Below are positions 16,374 through 25,166 of a stretch of 64,000 bases of DNA, piece by piece; the first letter of the stretch is position 1, and every line of letters starts with the position of its first letter. The notes under the pieces are model-generated. The model was not told where the DNA came from and made no database searches. It saw only the letters and a list, made by a program, of their open reading frames with translations. The position numbers were made by a program, and so were the translations under genes. Source of the stretch: Myxococcus virescens (GTDB lineage: Bacteria; Myxococcota; Myxococcia; Myxococcales; Myxococcaceae); contig NZ_FNAJ01000003.1 of the NCBI RefSeq assembly GCF_900101905.1, forward strand, positions 62,001-126,000. Reading direction: 5' to 3'.

Positions 16374-16598
16374 ATGGCAAATGTCTCAACTTCTACCGGG
16401 ACGTCCTCGTTGGGCGACGTCATCGACCGGATCCTGGACAAGGGAATCGTGGTCGATGCCTGGGTGAAGGTCTCGCTGGTTGGCATCGAGGTGCTCTCTA
16501 TCGAGGCACGCGTCGTGATCGCTTCGGTCGAGACCTACCTCAAGTACGCCGACGCCATCGGCCTCACTGCCGCTGCGGCTGCGCCTGTCGCGGTCTGA
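16374..16598 (+). CDS. gvpA: GvpA, gas-vesicle major structural protein
   Basis: A 74-residue protein with the GvpA signature: [20 protein letters not shown], then [31 protein letters not shown] and a short Ala-rich tail. Length and the two beta-hairpin-forming segments match the amphipathic rib protein that builds the vesicle wall. It is the closest of the three GvpA-type proteins here to canonical GvpA, so it is the best candidate for the main wall subunit. It sits between F/L copies 2 and 3, 7 and 25 bp from its neighbours. Confidence 0.93.
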   Translation: MANVSTSTGTSSLGDVIDRILDKGIVVDAWVKVSLVGIEVLSIEARVVIASVETYLKYADAIGLTAAAAAPVAV

Positions 16599-16623
16599 AT
16601 CTCCACCTGAACAGGACAACGTC

Positions 16624-17433
16624 ATGCCACGCGCCAAGACTCGACACGCGAAGTCCACCCCGGAGGGACGCTACCTGTACGCGGTGGTTCCAATAGAGGT
16701 GGTTGACTCGCTGAACCTCGACACTCCCGGCATCCAGGGTGCAGACGTGCACCCGGTGACGTCCGGAAAGCTGGCGGCCATCGTCAGCAATATCGAGCAG
16801 CAGACGCTTCGGCCGGAGCGCAAACTCCTCAGCACCCACAGCGCAGTGCTGGGCCACGTGATGGACCAGGCGCCGATGCTGCCGGTCGCGTTCGGCATCA
16901 TTGCCAACAGCGAGCGGGAGGTCCGGAATCTGCTGGCCGAGCACGAGAACGACTTCCTCACGCAGCTCCGTGCGGTGAGAGGGAATGTGGAGCTGGGCCT
17001 TCGGATCCGGCTGAGCGACCCCGATGCGTTCGGTTACTACGTCAACGCCTTCCCCGAGCTCAAGGCGATGCGGGACGACCTCTACCGCGAGGGGGAACCG
17101 TCGCGCGAAGAGAAGATCGAGCTGGGGAAGTACTTCGTCGACCTGCTCAACGGCTTCCGTGAGGCGACCGCCGACAAGGTGCTCGATGGAATCGAGTCCG
17201 TGGTCAAGCAGACCGTGGTCAACGAGCCGCGCAATGAGTCGGAGGTGGTGAATCTGGCCGCGCTGGTGCCACAAAAGAAGGTCGACGCCTTCAACGCGAC
17301 CGTGGAGAAGCTGGGCGCGACGCTGCCCGAGAACTTCCAGGTGGACGTGACCGGCCCCTGGCCGCCGTACAACTTCACCCATCTGCGAATCCACTTCGAG
17401 CAGGTGGAGGAGGCAGCGCAGGGGGCGCCTTGA
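16624..17433 (+). CDS. GvpF/GvpL family protein (copy 3)
   Basis: A 269-residue protein. It begins with a basic tail (MPRAKTRHAKSTPEGR) followed by YLYAVVPIEV. The family core includes HSAVLGHVMDQAPMLPVAFG, the helical region with REEKIELGKYFVDLLNGFRE and the C-terminal TGPWPPYNFTHLRI. This is the most canonical of the three F/L proteins. It overlaps the gvpG start (last codon GTGA region, 17430). Expected to bind GvpA during vesicle nucleation. Confidence 0.88.
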   Translation: MPRAKTRHAKSTPEGRYLYAVVPIEVVDSLNLDTPGIQGADVHPVTSGKLAAIVSNIEQQTLRPERKLLSTHSAVLGHVMDQAPMLPVAFGIIANSEREVRNLLAEHENDFLTQLRAVRGNVELGLRIRLSDPDAFGYYVNAFPELKAMRDDLYREGEPSREEKIELGKYFVDLLNGFREATADKVLDGIESVVKQTVVNEPRNESEVVNLAALVPQKKVDAFNATVEKLGATLPENFQVDVTGPWPPYNFTHLRIHFEQVEEAAQGAP

Positions 17434-17711
17434 TCATTCTAGACGACATCCTGATGGCCCCTGTCCGGAGCATCGCGTGGATCTTCCGCTCGGTGCACAA
17501 GGCCGTGCAGGACGAACAGGCCAACGAGCAGACCGACCTCCGCACCCGCCTGAGCGACCTGTACCGGGAGCTCGAGCGCGGCGAGATCACGGAGGAGCAG
17601 TTCGACGAGCAGGAGTCGAAGCTGCTCGACCGCCTGGACGCGTTGAAGGGAGCGCAGGAGGGAGCAGGGCCTGCGACGCCTGAAACAGGCCCTGGAGGTG
17701 AGAACAGATGA
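17430..17711 (+). CDS. gvpG: GvpG, gas-vesicle assembly protein
   Basis: A 93-residue protein matching GvpG: MIILDDILMAPVRSIAWIFR at the N-terminus, then the helical segment LSDLYRELERGEITEEQFDE and LLDRLDALK. The tail is Gly/Ala-rich. GvpG is a small essential assembly factor that works with GvpF/L. The start is TTG, overlapping the stop of F/L copy 3, and the stop overlaps the next ATG (17708), so the three genes are coupled. Confidence 0.9.
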   Translation: MIILDDILMAPVRSIAWIFRSVHKAVQDEQANEQTDLRTRLSDLYRELERGEITEEQFDEQESKLLDRLDALKGAQEGAGPATPETGPGGENR

Positions 17712-17929
17712 ACGGGCAGGCGACGACACCCGAGGCACAGCAGGAGCGCGCCTCGGTGTTGGAGTTGCTGGACCGGGTGCTCAACAAGGGCGTGGTCATC
17801 AGCGGTGACCTGGTGATTTCGGTGGCCGACGTGGACCTCATCTACCTGGGCCTGCGGCTGCTGTTGACCTCGGTGGAGACGGCCCTGGAGGTGGGCACCC
17901 TTCCCGAACATCCGCAGCCCTTGCAGTGA
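17708..17929 (+). CDS. GvpA/GvpJ-like structural protein (GvpS/J type)
   Basis: A 73-residue protein sharing the GvpA-fold core: VLELLDRVLNKGVVISGDLV, VADVDLIYLGLRLLLTSVE, then a short tail (GTLPEHPQPLQ). The VVISGDL segment, in place of VVDAW, marks it as a GvpJ/M/S-like minor structural or tip protein rather than the wall subunit. It overlaps gvpG by 4 bp and precedes gvpK by ~48 bp. Which of the J, M or S subfamilies it belongs to cannot be settled by eye. Confidence 0.85.
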   Translation: MNGQATTPEAQQERASVLELLDRVLNKGVVISGDLVISVADVDLIYLGLRLLLTSVETALEVGTLPEHPQPLQ

Positions 17930-17977
17930 GGCGGGTGGAGGACCCGCCCACGCGCGGGATGGGAGACGGGGTGAACC

Positions 17978-18304
17978 ATGGCAGTCGAGGGCGCACCACA
18001 GGCGGTGGAGGAGCTCGCCCGAGCGTTGGAGCCGACGAAGCCGCCCAAGCTGGAACTGGACGAGGAGAACGTCCAGGCCGGGCTGGTGCGGCTGGTGCTC
18101 GCCGTCGTCGAGCTCATCCGCCAGCTGCTGGAGAGGCAGGCGCTGCGACGGATCGACGCCGGCTCACTGAGCGAGGAGCAGATTGAAAGGCTGGGCGTCA
18201 CCTTCCTGCGCCTGCAGGAGCAGATGGATGCGTTGAAGAAGCAATTCCACCTGACGGACGAGGACCTGAATCTGGACCTCGGGCCGCTGGGCACGACGCT
18301 GTGA
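17978..18304 (+). CDS. gvpK: GvpK, gas-vesicle protein
   Basis: A 108-residue protein matching GvpK: VQAGLVRLVLAVVELIRQLL, then RQALRRIDAGSLSEEQIERLG and a C-terminal helix LRLQEQMDALKKQF ending LGPLGTTL. GvpK is a small conserved assembly protein needed for vesicle formation in several organisms. The 5' spacer has no strong Shine-Dalgarno. Sits between the two GvpA/J-like genes. Confidence 0.9.
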   Translation: MAVEGAPQAVEELARALEPTKPPKLELDEENVQAGLVRLVLAVVELIRQLLERQALRRIDAGSLSEEQIERLGVTFLRLQEQMDALKKQFHLTDEDLNLDLGPLGTTL

Positions 18305-18338
18305 GGCTGGCCGAGCAGCGGACAGAGAGCGAGGAGCC

Positions 18339-18725
18339 ATGGCCCAAATCGACGATCGCGTGACGCCGCCCCCTCAGCGACACTACCCGCCCACCTCGAC
18401 CCGCAGCAGCTCCGTGGCCGACATCCTCGAGCGGGTGCTGGACAAGGGCATCGTCATCACCGGGGACATCAAGATCAATCTGACGAACGTCGAGCTGCTG
18501 ACCATCCAGATCCGACTGATCATCTGCTCGGTGGAGCGGGCGCAGGAGATGGGCCTGGACTGGTGGACGACCAACCCCAACTTCAGCTCCCGTGCGCGAC
18601 AGCAGCTCTCGGCGGCGCAGGCGCCCGCGGCGGCTCCGGCTCCAAGTGCCTCGGCCGAACCGGCGGCTCCGGCCCCACGTGCTGCTCCCAAGCCCAGACG
18701 CGCGCCCAAGGCCAAGAAGGTATAG
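18339..18725 (+). CDS. GvpJ-like structural protein with Ala/Pro tail
   Basis: A 128-residue protein. Residues ~25-75 are the GvpA/J core (VADILERVLDKGIVITGDIK, NLTNVELLTIQIRLIICSVE) followed by AQEMGLDWW. The last ~40 residues are an Ala/Pro/Lys-rich extension (APAAAPAPSASAEPA, then PKPRRAPKAKKV) that canonical GvpJ proteins have in variable form. It is the last gene of the run. A minor shell or tip protein is the best guess. The basic tail could bind another component. Confidence 0.87.
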   Translation: MAQIDDRVTPPPQRHYPPTSTRSSSVADILERVLDKGIVITGDIKINLTNVELLTIQIRLIICSVERAQEMGLDWWTTNPNFSSRARQQLSAAQAPAAAPAPSASAEPAAPAPRAAPKPRRAPKAKKV

Positions 18726-18775
18726 GGATGCGCACCGCCGCGAGCATCGCCTCGCGAAGCGGAGGCCGGCGCCAC

Positions 18776-19930
18776 TCAGGCGTCGAGCAGTTCCGCCCAG
18801 AAGCGTACCAGCCGCAACACGTCCATCAGTGCCTGTGGCCCGTCCATCTCCGCGTGGGTGATGAGCGGCGTCGCCAGCGCGTGGACCTCGGTGTGTGGAC
18901 GCAGAGCCGCGGTCAACCGGCTGGACTCCATGGCGGGAATCACCGTGTCCCCCGCGCCATGCAGCAGGAAGACGCGCGCGCTGGGCGGCGGCGAGCGCTC
19001 CGGCGACAGCGCCGGGTCCGCGGCGAACGTCTTCACGAAGGGCAACAAGCGTGGGCCGAGCGCCGCCACGTCGCGCGTGTTCACGTAGCCCATCAACGTG
19101 GCCGCAGGCTCCGGCAGCTCCGCCTGGAGGTCACGCGCCTTGGCGAACGTCTCCGCCGCGAGGCGGCCATCCACCATGGCCTGATGGGATGCGCGCAGGA
19201 AGGTCCGGATGCCCGCGCGCAGGGGCTCCACTTGTTCGGGGGGAACCAGCTTCTCCGCCACGTTGAGCAGGATGATGACCACGCCATAGTCATGCGGGGC
19301 CAGGTGACTTCCATCCGGCAGTTCGCCCGAGCACAGGAAGGTGAGCACGCGCGGCAAGTCCCCGTGGCCGCCAAAGGAGAGCGTGGCCGCCACCCGGTCC
19401 TGCAAGGCGGGCCGTCCCGCCGCCACCACCGACAGGCCGCCGGAGAAGCTGATGCCGAACAGGTTCACCTTGCCGTCGGGCGCCAGGTCTGCTTGCGACG
19501 AGGCCCACACGGCGGCGTCCTCGATGATGTCCGGCAGGCGCGGCGTGATTTCGTAGCGCAGCAGGTCCGGCGGCTCCGGGGTGAGCACCGCCTGGCCGCC
19601 CATGGCCAGTTCCTCCGCCAGCTTCACGAGCCGAGGCTCGTCGATGCCATCCGCGTGGACGCCCGAGGTCAGCACCACCGTGCGTCCGCGCTGCGTCACC
19701 GGCCGGAACAACCGGGCACGCACCGGGCCGTGGCGCGTGGGCACCTGCACGTCGCTCACGTCGAAGGGCCCGGTGCGCCAGTCCGCGAGCGCCGTCTCCA
19801 CGCCGCCCTGCATGCCCGCCGCGCGCACCACCAGCGACACGCCTTGCAGCCAGCCCGGGACCACGAAGAAACCCGCGGCCAGCAGCGCCACCAGCGACGC
19901 CGCCAGACTCCGCCGCACCGCCCGGATCAT
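18776..19930 (-). CDS. Alpha/beta hydrolase, exported or membrane-anchored
   Basis: A 384-residue protein. I chose the ATG at 19930, which overlaps the stop of the upstream kinase gene (ATGA); an ATG nine codons upstream is the alternative. Residues ~7-32 form a signal anchor (LAASLVALLAAGFFVVPGWL). The hydrolase features are the beta-strand VVLTSGVHADG, a nucleophile elbow GISFSGG near residue 170, and a late HGAGDTVIP strand carrying the catalytic Asp. A lid domain lies in the middle. Activity may be esterase- or lipase-like; substrate unknown. Probably co-transcribed with the hybrid kinase. Confidence 0.75.
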   Translation of the reverse strand: MIRAVRRSLAASLVALLAAGFFVVPGWLQGVSLVVRAAGMQGGVETALADWRTGPFDVSDVQVPTRHGPVRARLFRPVTQRGRTVVLTSGVHADGIDEPRLVKLAEELAMGGQAVLTPEPPDLLRYEITPRLPDIIEDAAVWASSQADLAPDGKVNLFGISFSGGLSVVAAGRPALQDRVAATLSFGGHGDLPRVLTFLCSGELPDGSHLAPHDYGVVIILLNVAEKLVPPEQVEPLRAGIRTFLRASHQAMVDGRLAAETFAKARDLQAELPEPAATLMGYVNTRDVAALGPRLLPFVKTFAADPALSPERSPPPSARVFLLHGAGDTVIPAMESSRLTAALRPHTEVHALATPLITHAEMDGPQALMDVLRLVRFWAELLDA

Positions 19931-21492
19931 TGGAAGAGGTGCTCCACGAAGGTGCACAGGCGCTCGCGCTCGAAGGGCTTCTCCAGCAGCCCGCGCGTGC
20001 GGCGGCCCACGAACTCACGTGCCTGCGCGGTGAAGGCGCCCCCCGTCATCAGCCCGGTGCGCAGCGCGAGGTCCGGCGCCAGCCGCTCCAGCTCCACCAC
20101 GAAGTCCAGCCCGCTCATGCCCGGCATCATCACGTCGCACAGGATGGCATCGAACCGCTCTCCCATGGAGAGCAAGCGCAGGGCCTCGCGCGCGTCCTGG
20201 ACGACGTGAATCTCATACACGTCACGCACCAGCCGGCTCACCGAGTTGCCCACGGAGGGCTCGTCATCGATGAGCAGCAGACGTCGACGGATGCGAGCGG
20301 GCGGCGGATCCACAACCTGCGCTTGCTCCACGCCATCCGTCCAGCCCGCGGCCTGCGTGGGCAGGACGATGCGGAAGGTGCTGCCCCAGCCGGGCGCGCT
20401 GGAGACCTCGATGCGTCCCCCCATGGCCTGCACCAGCGTCAGGCTGATGGACAGCCCCAGCCCCGTGCCCTCTCCGACGGGACGGGTGGAGAAGAACGGG
20501 TCGAAGATGCGGCGTTGCACGTCCGGCGCCATGCCGTGTCCATTGTCGGAGACCTCCAGCTCCACGTGCCGGCTGCTGCTGGCGCGCAGGGACACCCGCA
20601 CCCGGTTCTTCTCGGGCGCACGGTCCGGCAGCGCCTGGAGCGCGTTCAACAGCAGGTTCACGACAATCTGGGTGAGGCGCCCTTCGTTGCCATGAACGGG
20701 CAGCACCGGCTCCAACGTGCACGTCAACCGGGCGACCAACCCAATCTGGTTGCGGAGCAGCCGCAGCGCGCCGTCCACCACGTGCACCATGTCCACCGGA
20801 CCATGCAGCTCTTCATCCGCGCGGGAGAAGGTGCGCAGGTCGCGAACAATGGCGCTGACGCGTCCAGCGCCCTCCTGCGCTTCCGCCACCACCTCACGCA
20901 GCTCCATGAGCTGTTCGTGGGACAGCTCCGGCTGGGCGAGCAGCTCGCGCAGGTACGAAAGATTCGAGCTGACGTAGGACAGGGGGTTGTTGATTTCGTG
21001 CGCGACGCCCGCGGCGAGCGTGCCAATCGACGCCATCCGATCCGCCAACACCCACTGCGACTCCAGCCGCGCGCGGTCCGAGGCTTCGAGGAGGGTCGGC
21101 GTGGGCGTGGCTTCCCCCTCCGACAGCGCCGACAGGCGCCGGCGCAGGCTCGCGAGCCGCACGCCCCAGTGTGTCCCGGGCGCGGTCAGACACTCATCCG
21201 CACCGGCCGCGGCCAGGGCGTCGGCTTCCACAGGCGCGCGGCCCGTGAGCACGACCAGGTGCGTGCGGGGTATGCGACGCAGGGCATTCAACCGCTGACA
21301 GCTCGTGTACAGCTCCGACAGCGGGCCGCCGTCGTCCCACAGGATGATGAGTCCCTCGGAGATGGCCCCGGGCAGGGTCCCCGCCAGGGGCACACGCAAG
21401 ATCTGGCAGTTCCGCCCCGCGTCGGACTCGAGAATCCCTCGCTCGACCTCCTCCGACACCTCGGGAGGTAATGCCACCAGCGTCACAAACAC
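19927..21492 (-). CDS. Hybrid histidine kinase with receiver domain at both ends
   Basis: A 521-residue soluble protein. The GTG at 21492 was chosen because GGAGG lies 9 nt upstream. Residues ~1-120 resemble a degenerate receiver domain (LIILWDDGG at 48-56, then LVVLTGRAPVEADALAAAGA). HisKA: VAHEINNPLSY with His165. HATPase_c: NLLLNALQALPD, DNGHGMA, GTGLGLSISL. The C-terminal receiver (~403-520) has Asp453 in ILCDVMMPG and a Lys in LLEKPF. No transmembrane segment is seen. Signals probably reach it through the N-terminal domain or partner proteins; the output target is unknown. Confidence 0.88.
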   Translation of the reverse strand: MFVTLVALPPEVSEEVERGILESDAGRNCQILRVPLAGTLPGAISEGLIILWDDGGPLSELYTSCQRLNALRRIPRTHLVVLTGRAPVEADALAAAGADECLTAPGTHWGVRLASLRRRLSALSEGEATPTPTLLEASDRARLESQWVLADRMASIGTLAAGVAHEINNPLSYVSSNLSYLRELLAQPELSHEQLMELREVVAEAQEGAGRVSAIVRDLRTFSRADEELHGPVDMVHVVDGALRLLRNQIGLVARLTCTLEPVLPVHGNEGRLTQIVVNLLLNALQALPDRAPEKNRVRVSLRASSSRHVELEVSDNGHGMAPDVQRRIFDPFFSTRPVGEGTGLGLSISLTLVQAMGGRIEVSSAPGWGSTFRIVLPTQAAGWTDGVEQAQVVDPPPARIRRRLLLIDDEPSVGNSVSRLVRDVYEIHVVQDAREALRLLSMGERFDAILCDVMMPGMSGLDFVVELERLAPDLALRTGLMTGGAFTAQAREFVGRRTRGLLEKPFERERLCTFVEHLFQ

Positions 21493-21580
21493 GGCGTCAA
21501 TCCTCCGGCCCCATGAGCCCCGGGTTCCGCGCGCAGGAGCCAAAGCCACATGCCCATTGCAGCGCCCGGGCGCTCCACGG

Positions 21581-22606
21581 TCAACGTCGTCGCGTCGCCG
21601 AAAGTTCTCTGCGCTTCCGAGCGGTGGCTCCTTGGACCCGGCGGGTCGCCGCCGCCACCACCTGTGGCCCCACGGCGCACACCGGCAGCAGCGGGCAGCG
21701 ACCACAATTCTCCGGCACGGGTTGGGCGGGGCAGGCCCCACTCATGCCGTAGTGACACAGGGCGAAGTCGTAACGGACGGGGTCGGCCGGGTCCAACACG
21801 CGCAACGCGGCTGTCACCTCCTCCGCCGTGCGCCACGTCAAATCATTGCGGTGAGTCAGTCCCAGGTGCCGCGAGATGCGACCAATGTGGGTGTCCAAAG
21901 GAATGAGGAGCGCGGAAGGTGGCACGCGCTTCCAGATGCCGAAGTCCACGGTGTCCGGGCCCCGCACCATCCACCGGAGGTAGAGGTTGAGCCGCTTGGC
22001 CGCTCCCCCACCCAGCGGCGAGGGCAGCAGGTGATGCAGGCCGCGCTCCGGCCCCAGGGCCTTTCGCAAGGCGTCCATGGGGATGGCGCGCAGGCCCGTC
22101 GTGAAGTGGTCCAAAGCGCCGTGAAGGGTGTCACGCGCCTGGAGCCCCTGGAGGAACAGCGCCTCCAGACTGCCCTGCTCCCGCAACACACGCCCCATGC
22201 CCAGCAGGAGCACCGCCACGTCCGTGCCCACGTTGAAGCGGTACACGAAGCCTTCGAGCAGCGCCCGCGCGCCCCCCACGTCGAGCGCCGTGACGAAGGC
22301 GGCGGGAGACGGCCCCATGCGGCGCAGCAGCGCGTCCACCTTGGGACGGAACAGGTCCGCGCGGCCGTACGCCAACCCGGCCGCCAGCAGCGCGCTGACC
22401 TCGATGTCGCGTGGGTCCTGGTAGCGGTGCGGGAACTCCACCGGATCGAAGGCGATGCGGGCGCGCGCGTCTGTGGACGTCAGCACGGCCTCCAGCCGTG
22501 GCCGGAGGTGCTCGGCGGCTCGAGGCGAGAGTCCAGCAACCAGGGCATTGCGTCTCTTCGAGCGCGGTGTCACGTCAGGCGGTCCCACATGGTCCAGGAA
22601 CGGCAA
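21581..22606 (-). CDS. TIGR02757/DUF2400 family protein
   Basis: A 341-residue protein. The core shows the TIGR02757 features: PVEFPHRYQDPRDIEVSALL, LAYGRADLF, a long helical middle, and KRLNLYLRWMVRGPD with PLDTHIGRISRHLGL. The C-terminus has a Fe-S-like cysteine motif C-x8-C-x2-C-x5-C (starting at ACPAQPVPENC), similar to the cluster loop of EndoIII-type glycosylases, and DTHIGR resembles their helix-hairpin-helix region. The family is widespread but has no established activity; a DNA-repair role is a reasonable inference. The last ~20 residues are basic. Confidence 0.82.
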   Translation of the reverse strand: MPFLDHVGPPDVTPRSKRRNALVAGLSPRAAEHLRPRLEAVLTSTDARARIAFDPVEFPHRYQDPRDIEVSALLAAGLAYGRADLFRPKVDALLRRMGPSPAAFVTALDVGGARALLEGFVYRFNVGTDVAVLLLGMGRVLREQGSLEALFLQGLQARDTLHGALDHFTTGLRAIPMDALRKALGPERGLHHLLPSPLGGGAAKRLNLYLRWMVRGPDTVDFGIWKRVPPSALLIPLDTHIGRISRHLGLTHRNDLTWRTAEEVTAALRVLDPADPVRYDFALCHYGMSGACPAQPVPENCGRCPLLPVCAVGPQVVAAATRRVQGATARKRRELSATRRR

Positions 22607-22660
22607 GCGGCCCGCCCGTCTTCCCGATACCCGCCGCAGGCATTCGTGCGCATTCGCGCC

Positions 22661-23017
22661 TCATAGCGCCAGGAGCACATCCAGCTGGGCCTTCACGGCA
22701 CTCGCCTCGTCCTGCTTGCCGAGCTTCTCGTAGAGGGCCACCGCGTCACGCCGCTCTTGAAGCTCGCGGTCGATGACGGCCTGCACGGCCTCCGGAGTCA
22801 AGGCCAGCCGGGGCACTTCGCCATGCCCCACCCCACCAGCGCTTCCGGCGAACACCTCACCCACGGCGGTGGGCGCCACGCGCATGTCCGGTGCTTCCGC
22901 GTTGTCGATGGCCGCGAGCAGTTCGCGAAGCACCGCTGAAGCCTGCGAGCTCCGCGAGCGCATGGCCTCCTTCAATGCGGCACGCAGCGCCGCCTTCCAC
23001 TCATCCACGGTTCGCAT
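22661..23017 (-). CDS. GatB/YqeY domain protein
   Basis: A 118-residue protein of the YqeY type, but short (usual length ~147). Visible features: LKEAMRSRSSQASAVLRELL, AIDNAEA, then ALTPEAVQAVIDRELQERRD and ALYEKLGKQDEA. The family shares the tail domain of GatB, where it can act on tRNA-bound amino acids, but free-standing YqeY has no settled function. It sits 43 bp from the gene at 21581 on the same strand. Confidence 0.85.
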   Translation of the reverse strand: MRTVDEWKAALRAALKEAMRSRSSQASAVLRELLAAIDNAEAPDMRVAPTAVGEVFAGSAGGVGHGEVPRLALTPEAVQAVIDRELQERRDAVALYEKLGKQDEASAVKAQLDVLLAL

Positions 23018-23070
23018 GCGCGCACCCTATCGACGCGCTTGGGGCGACTCAAGGTGCGCGCGCCGTCAGA

Positions 23071-23107
23071 GGTCCCCAGGCCCGGACAGCGACGAAGCCT
23101 GGGGACC
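23071..23107 (-). terminator. Hairpin after M28 peptidase gene
   Basis: A perfect 11-bp inverted repeat (GGTCCCCAGGC / GCCTGGGGACC) with a 15-nt loop lies directly after the stop of the minus-strand M28 gene. The U tract is weak on the minus strand, so it may act as a stabiliser or a factor-dependent stop. Confidence 0.6.
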
Positions 23108-23123
23108 CGACGCACCGGGAGCG

Positions 23124-25166
23124 TCAGCGCAGCAACGCGGACGGCTGCGCGGCGAAGATGAGGTCGTCGTGGTCGTTGTAGTTGCCGTCCACGCAAGGCG
23201 CCGTGCTCCCGCGGTTGCGGAAGACCGCTCGCACGGCCTGGGCGGCGCTGCCCTCCTGCAGCGTGTAGGTGGCGGACAGCGTGTGGAGGCCCTTGGACGG
23301 AACGGGCATCGTGGTGATGAGCGTCCAGACAGGGTTGTTGGCGTCGGCCGCGTAGAACAGGTCCAGCTTGTCGTTGAGCTTGTTGTAGGCGAAGACCGTT
23401 GCATCGACGCGCACCAGCTTGCCCGGCGCGAAGTTCGTCCCGTCCAGCGTGGACACCACAATGCGCTCGTTCGACTGGTCCACCAGGTGCGCGCCCGACG
23501 AGCCGTCCTTGCAGGAGTTCTTGATGGTGTTCGGCGCGTTCCTCTCGGGCCCGACGTAGCCGCCGCGGCCATTGAGCAGCGTGCCGGAATCACACGCGTT
23601 GGAGGCCGCGGCACACCGCGGCGCCCCCAGGACTGAATCGAATCCAGCCGTACTGGTCGCGTTGCTCACCGTCACGGACACCCCGCCGCTGGTCGCCGCG
23701 ACGCCCACGAGGTCGACCGCCCGCGCCGTCACGGTGTGGCTGCCATTGGGCACCGCGGCCGTGTCCCAGTCGAACGCATAAGGCGCCGTGGTGTCCGTCG
23801 CCTTCAGTTCGCCGTCCACGAAGAACTCCACGCGGTTCACACCGGAAGCATCCGTGGCCGAGGCGGTGACCGTCGTGATTCCAGTCACCGTGCTGCCGGC
23901 GGCAGGAGCGGTGATGGCGACCTCCGGCGGCGTCTCGTCAATCGTCACCCCACCCTTCGCCAGCTCCGCCACGTACGCGGCGGCCAGCTTCGCGAACTTG
24001 AGCGCGTGACGGGCATCGCCCCCGCTGTTGTGGAGCGTGTCATTGACGGTGTGGATGTACGGGTTGGACGCGCTCAGCGGCGCCTCGAAGGGCATCGAGG
24101 CCGCGAAGCCCGCGCTCGTCCATGACGCATGGTCCGAGCACGCGTAGCCACACATCGTCGTGGTCCATTCGAGTTCGGGCTGATACGTGTCGATGAGGTT
24201 GGTGACGAACGTGTTCTGCGCCGCGTTCGTCCGGTCGCTCACCAACGCCACGTCGATGTTCGACCGCAGGTTGTAGTTCGTCATGTCGAGCTGGAGCACG
24301 CCCACCACGTCGACTTCATCCTCCGCGTACTGGGTGGCGATTGCCGAAGAGCCGCGCAGGCCCACTTCCTCGGCCGCGTAGGCCATGAACTTCACGGTGC
24401 GCTCCGGGCGGTAGTTCTGGAGCATGGCCACGCGAATCACCTCGGTGAGCGTGGCGATTCCCGATGCATCGTCGTCCGCGCCGGGAGCCGTGCTGCCGCT
24501 GCTGGTGGAGTCCAGGTGGCCACCGAGCACGACGACCTCTTCCGACAGGGTGGTGCCGGTAATCGTCAAGATGACGGAAGGCTGCGCCCACAAGGCGTGG
24601 TTGAAGAATTCGACGGTGACGTCGGAGCGTGTCGCCGGAACCAGCGACTCCCAGTAGCCCTTCAGCCAGTTGGCGGACGTCACGCCCGTCGGCGACGTGT
24701 AGTAACGCGTCGCATAGCTGGACAGGTGGTCGATGACCCCTCGGATGGAGAGCTCCTGAACCCCCGCTTGCAACGCGTTGACCGTCGACGCGTTGTCGAG
24801 GCTGTACGTCACGGCGGTGGCCTTGGCGGCCTTCGCCGCGACCGACGGGTCCAGGGCGGCGAGCGCGGCCGCTTCGGTGTCGTGGTAGATGAAGCCACCA
24901 CAGCGGTTGAGCTTCTCGTGCATCATCCGCGAGATGAGGTTGAGCTGGGACTCGCGCACGCGCAGCGCGGTCACATCCGCCTTCTGCCCTCTCATCGATG
25001 GCGCCGCATGTCCGGCGCTGGCGAAAGCGGCGTTGACGTGCTCGAGGGCATCCGAGCCGAGGGTGATCCACACCTCGCGGTCGGGAGCCTTCGTCGGGGG
25101 CGCCTTCGCAAACGCCGAGACACTACAGAGCACCAGGAGGACTGAAGCGAGGCGCTTCATGGACAT
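23124..25166 (-). CDS. Secreted M28-family aminopeptidase with Ig-like domain
   Basis: A 680-residue exported protein. The ATG at 25166 has GGAGAA 6 nt upstream and gives a clean signal peptide (MSMKRLASVLLVLCSVSAFA). The zinc peptidase domain (residues ~190-430) keeps all ligands: GGHLDSTSS, ADDDASGIA, AAEEVGLRG, LDMTNYN and SDHASWTSAG. A bacterial Ig-like domain follows (PPEVAITAPAAGSTVTGITT, then VEFFVDGELKATDTTAPYAF), and the last ~150 residues form a jelly-roll-like C-terminal domain. Likely degrades peptides outside the cell, consistent with a predatory or scavenging life. No M28 propeptide family could be named for residues 25-190. Confidence 0.93.
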   Translation of the reverse strand: MSMKRLASVLLVLCSVSAFAKAPPTKAPDREVWITLGSDALEHVNAAFASAGHAAPSMRGQKADVTALRVRESQLNLISRMMHEKLNRCGGFIYHDTEAAALAALDPSVAAKAAKATAVTYSLDNASTVNALQAGVQELSIRGVIDHLSSYATRYYTSPTGVTSANWLKGYWESLVPATRSDVTVEFFNHALWAQPSVILTITGTTLSEEVVVLGGHLDSTSSGSTAPGADDDASGIATLTEVIRVAMLQNYRPERTVKFMAYAAEEVGLRGSSAIATQYAEDEVDVVGVLQLDMTNYNLRSNIDVALVSDRTNAAQNTFVTNLIDTYQPELEWTTTMCGYACSDHASWTSAGFAASMPFEAPLSASNPYIHTVNDTLHNSGGDARHALKFAKLAAAYVAELAKGGVTIDETPPEVAITAPAAGSTVTGITTVTASATDASGVNRVEFFVDGELKATDTTAPYAFDWDTAAVPNGSHTVTARAVDLVGVAATSGGVSVTVSNATSTAGFDSVLGAPRCAAASNACDSGTLLNGRGGYVGPERNAPNTIKNSCKDGSSGAHLVDQSNERIVVSTLDGTNFAPGKLVRVDATVFAYNKLNDKLDLFYAADANNPVWTLITTMPVPSKGLHTLSATYTLQEGSAAQAVRAVFRNRGSTAPCVDGNYNDHDDLIFAAQPSALLR

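Noticed and set aside
16624..17433. A tRNA or rRNA gene in the gvp region or elsewhere
   Set aside because: No cloverleaf-like or CCA-ending sequence was found in the whole window.
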